DNA of 64,000 nucleotides, taken from assembly GCF_001423945.1 (NCBI RefSeq), contig NZ_LMPU01000009.1:248416-312415 (forward strand), given 5' to 3'. Each line of letters begins with the position of its first letter. Position 1 is the first letter of the stretch. A model generated the notes under the pieces. The model was not told the DNA's origin. It saw nothing but the letters and a program-made list of their open reading frames with translations, and searched no databases. The DNA comes from Pedobacter sp. Leaf194. Lineage in GTDB: Bacteria > Bacteroidota > Bacteroidia > Sphingobacteriales > Sphingobacteriaceae. Both the position numbers and the translations under genes were made by a program. Shown here in pieces: positions 59,623-64,000 of the stretch.

Positions 59623-60957
59623 ATGAATTCTTACCTGATAAAAGCCGCCACAATTGTAAACGAAGGACAAAAATTTGTTGCAGATGTGTTAATTAAAAAT
59701 GGATTTATTGAGAAAATCGGTCAAAACATTTCTGCTGAAGATACAACGGAAATTAATGCTGAGGGCCAATATCTTTTACCGGGAATGATTGATGACCAGG
59801 TTCATTTTCGCGAGCCGGGTTTAACTCATAAGGCAGATATTTTTACCGAAAGTATGGCTGCCGTTGCCGGTGGGATTACCTCGTTCATGGAAATGCCAAA
59901 CACGGTTCCTAATACATTATCTCAGGCTTTACTGGCCGATAAATATGCCATTGCTGCAGAAACATCGTTGGCTAATTATTCATTTTACATGGGTGCCAGC
60001 AATGATAATATTGAGGAAGTTTTAAAAACCGACCCGAAAAATGTCTGCGGCATAAAGGTTTTTATGGGTTCATCAACAGGAAATATGTTGGTAGACAATG
60101 AAAAAACCCTGGAAAATATTTTTAGTAAAGCACCAATTCTCGTTGCTACACATTGCGAAGATGAAGCCACAATTCGACATAACCTTGCAGAATTTAAGGC
60201 AAAATACGGCGATGACTTAACCATAGAAATGCATCCGCTTATTCGCAGTGCAGAAGCATGTTACAAATCTTCGTCGCTTGCAGTCGAACTGGCTAAAGCC
60301 TACCAAACCCGACTTCATATTTTACATATATCGACAGCCAAAGAGATTGAACTGTTCGACAACAGCATTCCATTAGCTGCTAAAACAATTACGGCAGAAG
60401 CCTGCGTCCATCACCTGTGGTTTAATGATAAAGACTATGCTACAAAAGGTAACTTTATTAAATGGAATCCTGCTGTGAAGACCGAACACGATCAAAATGG
60501 CATTCTTCAAGGCATTCTAAATGATAATATTGATGTTATCGCCACAGACCATGCCCCACATACTTTGGAAGAAAAGAACCAACCCTATTCGCAAGCACCA
60601 TCAGGCGGACCATTGGTGCAACATGCTTTGCCCGCTTTACTGGAAATGCACTTACAAGGCAAAATATCCTTAGAAAAAATTGTAGAAAAAACTGCTCATA
60701 ACCTCGCCATCTGCTTCGATATTGAAAAACGTGGTTTCATCCGTGAGGGCTTTTGGGCCGATTTAGTTTTGGTTGATTTGAAAGACTCCTGGAAAGTAAC
60801 CAAACTTAATAACTTTTATAAATGTGGCTGGAGCCCTTTTGATGGAGATACCTTTCAGGCGAGCGTTACACATACTTTTGTGTCGGGCAACCTGGCGTAC
60901 CAAAAAGGCAGGTTCACTACCGACCAGATTGGAAAGCGACTAACTTTTGCCAGATAG
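59623..60957 (+). CDS. pyrC: dihydroorotase
   Basis: A 444-residue class I-type dihydroorotase, which closes carbamoyl aspartate to dihydroorotate in pyrimidine synthesis. The ATHCEDE, LHILHISTAKE, EACVHHLWF and ATDHAPHTLEEKN blocks keep the ligands and catalytic Asp. The first metal motif is DDQVHFREPG rather than DxHVHFREPG, so one His of the HxH pair is Gln59. Gln at this position is seen in other Bacteroidetes dihydroorotases I recall, including P. gingivalis. The degenerate relative at 6366-7622 lacks nearly all of these residues. Confidence 0.93.
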   Translation: MNSYLIKAATIVNEGQKFVADVLIKNGFIEKIGQNISAEDTTEINAEGQYLLPGMIDDQVHFREPGLTHKADIFTESMAAVAGGITSFMEMPNTVPNTLSQALLADKYAIAAETSLANYSFYMGASNDNIEEVLKTDPKNVCGIKVFMGSSTGNMLVDNEKTLENIFSKAPILVATHCEDEATIRHNLAEFKAKYGDDLTIEMHPLIRSAEACYKSSSLAVELAKAYQTRLHILHISTAKEIELFDNSIPLAAKTITAEACVHHLWFNDKDYATKGNFIKWNPAVKTEHDQNGILQGILNDNIDVIATDHAPHTLEEKNQPYSQAPSGGPLVQHALPALLEMHLQGKISLEKIVEKTAHNLAICFDIEKRGFIREGFWADLVLVDLKDSWKVTKLNNFYKCGWSPFDGDTFQASVTHTFVSGNLAYQKGRFTTDQIGKRLTFAR

Positions 60958-61029
60958 TTTTTTATATTTGTTTATTAAGCAAAATCAAACGGTACATACT
61001 CACTTGTTTACAAAACCCATGATGATGAC

Positions 61030-62178
61030 ATGCTCACACTTATGGAAATCCAATCTTTAAAAGGCCATAATTGTTTGTTTAAGCATTCGGTATACAAAAG
61101 AATTTCGGTTTCAATCAGTTTAACCATCCTGATTTTCGTTTTCGGCCTGTTTCCTAAACTGGTTTTAACGTATTATTCAACCGGCATTTACCCTTATATT
61201 TCTTCTTCACTTCGATTTGTTTCCTCAATTTTCCCTTTTGCCATTGGCGATCTTGTTTATCTATTGCTTATCGGCTTTGTTATTTATAAAGTTGTCAGGT
61301 TTTTTAGAAAGAGGAAAACTCTAAATAGAAAACACCGCGTTATAGTTCCGCTGCAAGTTCTAAACTTTTTTTTAGTGCTCTACATTCTTTTCAAAATTGC
61401 CTGGGGCTTAAATTACAGTCGGCCAAGTGTAAGCGAAGAACTGGGCATTGGAGATGAAAAATATAGTGTAAAAGAATTGGTTCTGCTGGGCGATTATTTT
61501 GTAAAAAAAACGAATAGTTTAAAATCAAAGCAAAGCAAAATTCCGGCGTATTCCATTAACGATTTAGAGCAAAACTCTTCGAAAGCATACGATTTATTGA
61601 AAAACAAAAATTCATTGTTTCGTTATAAAAACCCTTGCCTAAAGCCTGTTTCAAGCAATTGGCTAACCAGTAAAGCGGGCATAGAGGGCTATTATGCGCC
61701 TTTAACCGGCGAAGCAAATATGAATATGGCTTTACCAGATTTTGTTAAGCCTTACGTTTCCTGCCACGAAATCGCACATCAACTGGGGATATCTTACGAA
61801 GATGAAGCGAATCTTTTAGGCTATTTAACTGCAAGTAATATGCCCGATGTTAATTATCAATACTCGGCTAATTATGAGATGTTAAGGTATATTTTGTTTG
61901 AAATTAGAATGAAATCACCGCAGGATTACAAACTACTTTATGAGAAGATAGAACCCAGGGTTTTGGCTGATTTTAAAACCGAAAAGGAATTCTGGAGAAA
62001 ATATAATGGTGATATGTTCGGTTATATGGATGCCGCTTTTGACAGTTTTTTAAAACTAAATAATCAGCCGAAAGGCATCGACAGCTATCAGGATATTGTA
62101 ATTTGGTTATGGAATATTCATAAGAAAGAATTGAAAAAAGTTGAGCGGGAACGCGTAAACTCGGCTTACAGCAGATAA
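61030..62178 (+). CDS. DUF3810 membrane-anchored putative metallopeptidase
   Basis: The 382-residue product has three hydrophobic segments near residues 28-48, 70-88 and 107-127, then a soluble domain. A zinc-peptidase motif, HEIAH at residues 246-250 in SCHEIAHQLGISYEDEANLLG, with a distal Glu as in gluzincins, points to a metallopeptidase. The layout matches the DUF3810 family. Neither the substrate nor the membrane side is known. An in-frame ATG at 61042 is an alternative start. Confidence 0.82.
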   Translation: MLTLMEIQSLKGHNCLFKHSVYKRISVSISLTILIFVFGLFPKLVLTYYSTGIYPYISSSLRFVSSIFPFAIGDLVYLLLIGFVIYKVVRFFRKRKTLNRKHRVIVPLQVLNFFLVLYILFKIAWGLNYSRPSVSEELGIGDEKYSVKELVLLGDYFVKKTNSLKSKQSKIPAYSINDLEQNSSKAYDLLKNKNSLFRYKNPCLKPVSSNWLTSKAGIEGYYAPLTGEANMNMALPDFVKPYVSCHEIAHQLGISYEDEANLLGYLTASNMPDVNYQYSANYEMLRYILFEIRMKSPQDYKLLYEKIEPRVLADFKTEKEFWRKYNGDMFGYMDAAFDSFLKLNNQPKGIDSYQDIVIWLWNIHKKELKKVERERVNSAYSR

Positions 62179-62202
62179 ACTTAACCTTTAAACCAATAAA
62201 TT

Positions 62203-62784
62203 TTAACCGTGTATTGCCTCTTTTTTGCCAAAACTTTGAATTAACTCACCCTCAAATTCCAGCCATTCTTTCCAGCGCTTATCAACATCTACGTCGACAC
62301 TATGTTTGCGGGCAAAATTTAAAAATGTAGTATAATGGCCTGCTTCAGAAACCATAAGTTCATGATAGAATTTAGCGAGCTTTTCATCTTTAATGTTTAA
62401 AGATAATACACGAAACCGTTCACAGCTTCTGGCTTCAATCATTGCTGCAAATAAAAGTCTGTCGATAAAGGCCTGATTTCTGCTACCGTCTTTTTTACTA
62501 AACTTTACCAACCGGCCCACATAATCATCTTTCCTTTCCCGACTCAAAGTGTAGCCACGTTCTTTAATAATTTCAATTACCATTTGAAAGTGCTGCATCT
62601 CTTCAATAGCAATTGCAGTCAATTCATCTACCAAATCCTGGTGTTCAGAGTTTTGAGTGATTAAGGTAATGGCATTCGATGCTGCTTTCTGTTCGCACCA
62701 TGCATGGTCAGATAAGATTTCGGCTATGTTCGATTCTGCAATATTTGCCCAGCGTGGGTCTGTTAACAATTTTAATCCTAACAT
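62203..62784 (-). CDS. miaE: tRNA-(ms2io6A)-hydroxylase MiaE-like
   Basis: A 193-residue protein with a ferritin-like diiron fold. The iron ligands lie in IAIEEMQHFQMVIE (ExxH), IEARSCERFR and SEAGHYTTFLNFA (ExxH). LLTDPRWANIAE and HAWCEQKAASNAI at the N-terminus match MiaE, which hydroxylates the isopentenyl side chain of 2-methylthio-N6-isopentenyladenosine at position 37 of some tRNAs. The MiaA/MiaB partners are not nearby. It is divergent from the glycosyltransferase to the right. Confidence 0.88.
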   Translation of the reverse strand: MLGLKLLTDPRWANIAESNIAEILSDHAWCEQKAASNAITLITQNSEHQDLVDELTAIAIEEMQHFQMVIEIIKERGYTLSRERKDDYVGRLVKFSKKDGSRNQAFIDRLLFAAMIEARSCERFRVLSLNIKDEKLAKFYHELMVSEAGHYTTFLNFARKHSVDVDVDKRWKEWLEFEGELIQSFGKKEAIHG

Positions 62785-62923
62785 TCGGGTCTTTGTGATT
62801 GAGCTGCAAAATTAAGAATATTTAACATATGGTGCGTGTTTCAGAAAGATTTACGCGATGAACTTAGAACTTTTCCGTTTGATATACGGGAGACAAAAAA
62901 AACGACTTACTTTGCAGTTAAAT

Positions 62924-64000
62924 ATGAGTGCAAAAAAGATATTGATTATTGGATTAGTATGGCCTGAACCCACTTCATCAGCAGCCGGGACGAGGATGAT
63001 CCAATTGGTTGATTTGTTTTTGCGCAAAGGTTTCAATATTACCTTCGCATCTGCGGCTTCTAAAAGTGATTTCAGTTATGATTTTTCTGAAACTGAAGTT
63101 ATTGAACAGCAAATAAAACTAAATGATGAAAGTTTCAATTTATTATTGAAAACGCTGAATCCGGAAATCGTCCTTTTCGATCGATTTATGGTAGAAGAGC
63201 AGTATGGCTGGCGGGTGCAGCAAGAATGCCCGGAGGCACTTAGAATTTTAGACACAGAAGATTTACATTTTCTCCGAAGCGCTCGGCAGCAAAGTGATAA
63301 AACACAAAGTCCGGTAGATTTATTTTCTGATACTGCTAAAAGGGAGATGGCAGCAATACTCAGATGTGATCTATCTTTGATAATTTCTGAGGTGGAAATC
63401 AAAATTCTGGAAGAAACCTTCAATATCGAACCTGCTCTGCTATACTATCTCCCGTTTTTAGAAAATGAAATTCGTTCCGAAAACATAAGTAATTGGCTTC
63501 CATTTGAGGCCAGGACCGATTTTATCTTTATTGGCAACTTCCTGCACGAACCTAACTGGAATTCGGTTCAAGTTTTAAAAACGAAAATCTGGCCACTGCT
63601 AAGGAAAAAATTGCCTGGCGTGAATATGAATATTTACGGGGCTTATGCATCGCAAAAAGTGTTGCAACTGGAAAACAGGCAGGAAAGATTTTTTGTAAAA
63701 GGAAGAGCAATCAATGCACAGGAAACGATTTCGAAACATAAGGTTTTACTCGCCCCCATTCAGTTTGGCGCCGGCGTAAAAGGCAAGTTTATCGATGCAA
63801 TGCAAGTTGGCACGCCCTCGGTAACTACTCTGGTTGGTGCCGAAGCAATGAAAGGCAATTTGGAGTGGAACGGGTTTGTTGAAGATGATTTCGTGGTTTT
63901 TGTTGATAGAGCGGCGATGTTGTATCAGGATAAATCAGCCTGGCATAACGCACAAAAAAATGGAATTCGTATTATCAATGAACGCTACGCTTCCTCGAAT
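62924..64000 (+). CDS. glycosyltransferase (GT4/GT1-like), truncated at window edge
   Basis: An open frame of 359 codons starts at the ATG at 62924 and runs off the right end without a stop. It begins MSAKKILIIGLVWPEPTSSA. The C-terminal half has ENRQERFFVKGRAINAQE-type sequence followed by LLAPIQFGAGVKGKFIDAM and GTPSVTTLVGAEAM, which is the nucleotide-sugar-binding block of GT-B enzymes (normally E-x7-E; here the first acidic position is not clear). The N-terminal half is weakly conserved. The substrate is unknown. The rest of the C-terminus lies beyond the window. Confidence 0.75.
   Translation, partial: MSAKKILIIGLVWPEPTSSAAGTRMIQLVDLFLRKGFNITFASAASKSDFSYDFSETEVIEQQIKLNDESFNLLLKTLNPEIVLFDRFMVEEQYGWRVQQECPEALRILDTEDLHFLRSARQQSDKTQSPVDLFSDTAKREMAAILRCDLSLIISEVEIKILEETFNIEPALLYYLPFLENEIRSENISNWLPFEARTDFIFIGNFLHEPNWNSVQVLKTKIWPLLRKKLPGVNMNIYGAYASQKVLQLENRQERFFVKGRAINAQETISKHKVLLAPIQFGAGVKGKFIDAMQVGTPSVTTLVGAEAMKGNLEWNGFVEDDFVVFVDRAAMLYQDKSAWHNAQKNGIRIINERYASSN

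Noticed and set aside
1..64000. Search by eye for defence systems, prophage, transposases, tRNA or rRNA genes
   Set aside because: No candidate was found. Recognised families are housekeeping, envelope and biosynthetic, so no new immune or mobile system is claimed here.

Overview
This window is chromosomal DNA from a member of the Bacteroidetes, most likely a Sphingobacteriaceae such as Pedobacter. This is inferred from the gene families, not from a database search. The pointers are AT-rich DNA with few Shine-Dalgarno sites, several TTG starts, promoter boxes of the TAnnTTTG type, a gliding-type (T9SS type B) C-terminal sorting domain, GldC, a BatA-domain protein, a catalytically degenerate dihydroorotase homologue, and System I cytochrome c maturation genes.

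Layout. 1-14226 is read leftwards: the truncated start of dxr, a GH3-type adenylating enzyme, two family-2 glycosyltransferases with a membrane protein, a probable operon (BatA-domain protein, PyrC-like protein, two small proteins) ending in a hairpin, a TlpA-like lipoprotein, an NTF2-like protein, and tandem L,D-transpeptidase paralogues. 14299-22003 is the complete histidine operon hisGDCBHAFI(E), preceded by a promoter, a 15-codon leader peptide with five histidine codons, and a weak terminator; I read this as a transcription attenuator. 22013-30291 holds a WD40 protein, a Cys-rich membrane protein, an NlpC/P60 protein, a universal stress protein, a serine hydrolase, a divergent ferredoxin / LuxC-like acyl-CoA reductase pair, and a large T9SS cargo protein. 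30338-33267 holds ftsE and grpE-dnaJ. 34619-39538 holds a DUF72 protein, a NatAB-like ABC exporter, a short-chain dehydrogenase and a Ppx/GppA phosphatase. 39533-46481 is read leftwards: a second Cys-rich membrane protein, maf, a Spy-like periplasmic protein, a KdsC-like phosphatase, iscX, a [2Fe-2S] ferredoxin, a DUF2520 protein, and ccmF-ccmE. 46826-50990 is a rightward block of envelope proteins, two of them distantly related. gdhA and ccmBCD follow on the minus strand, so the ccm genes are split into two groups. The right end holds ogt, a cupin-like protein, a lipocalin, gldC, an RhlE-like helicase, an intact pyrC, a DUF3810 protein, miaE-like, and a glycosyltransferase that runs off the window.

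The most notable non-coding content is repeat DNA. Four tandem units of about 130 bp, each capped by a 17-bp inverted repeat, sit directly before ogt (54747-55227), with a decayed relative at 49563-49622. A dispersed element of about 130 bp is present in three intergenic spaces (35357-35483, 51128-51230, 59394-59523). Palindromic elements built on CGTCATTGCGAGGCAC occupy two gaps inside the his operon. I saw no tRNA, rRNA, CRISPR array, transposase, phage gene or restriction/defence locus. The window is mainly housekeeping DNA; the novelty lies in regulatory and repeat structure and in a few degenerate or under-described protein families.
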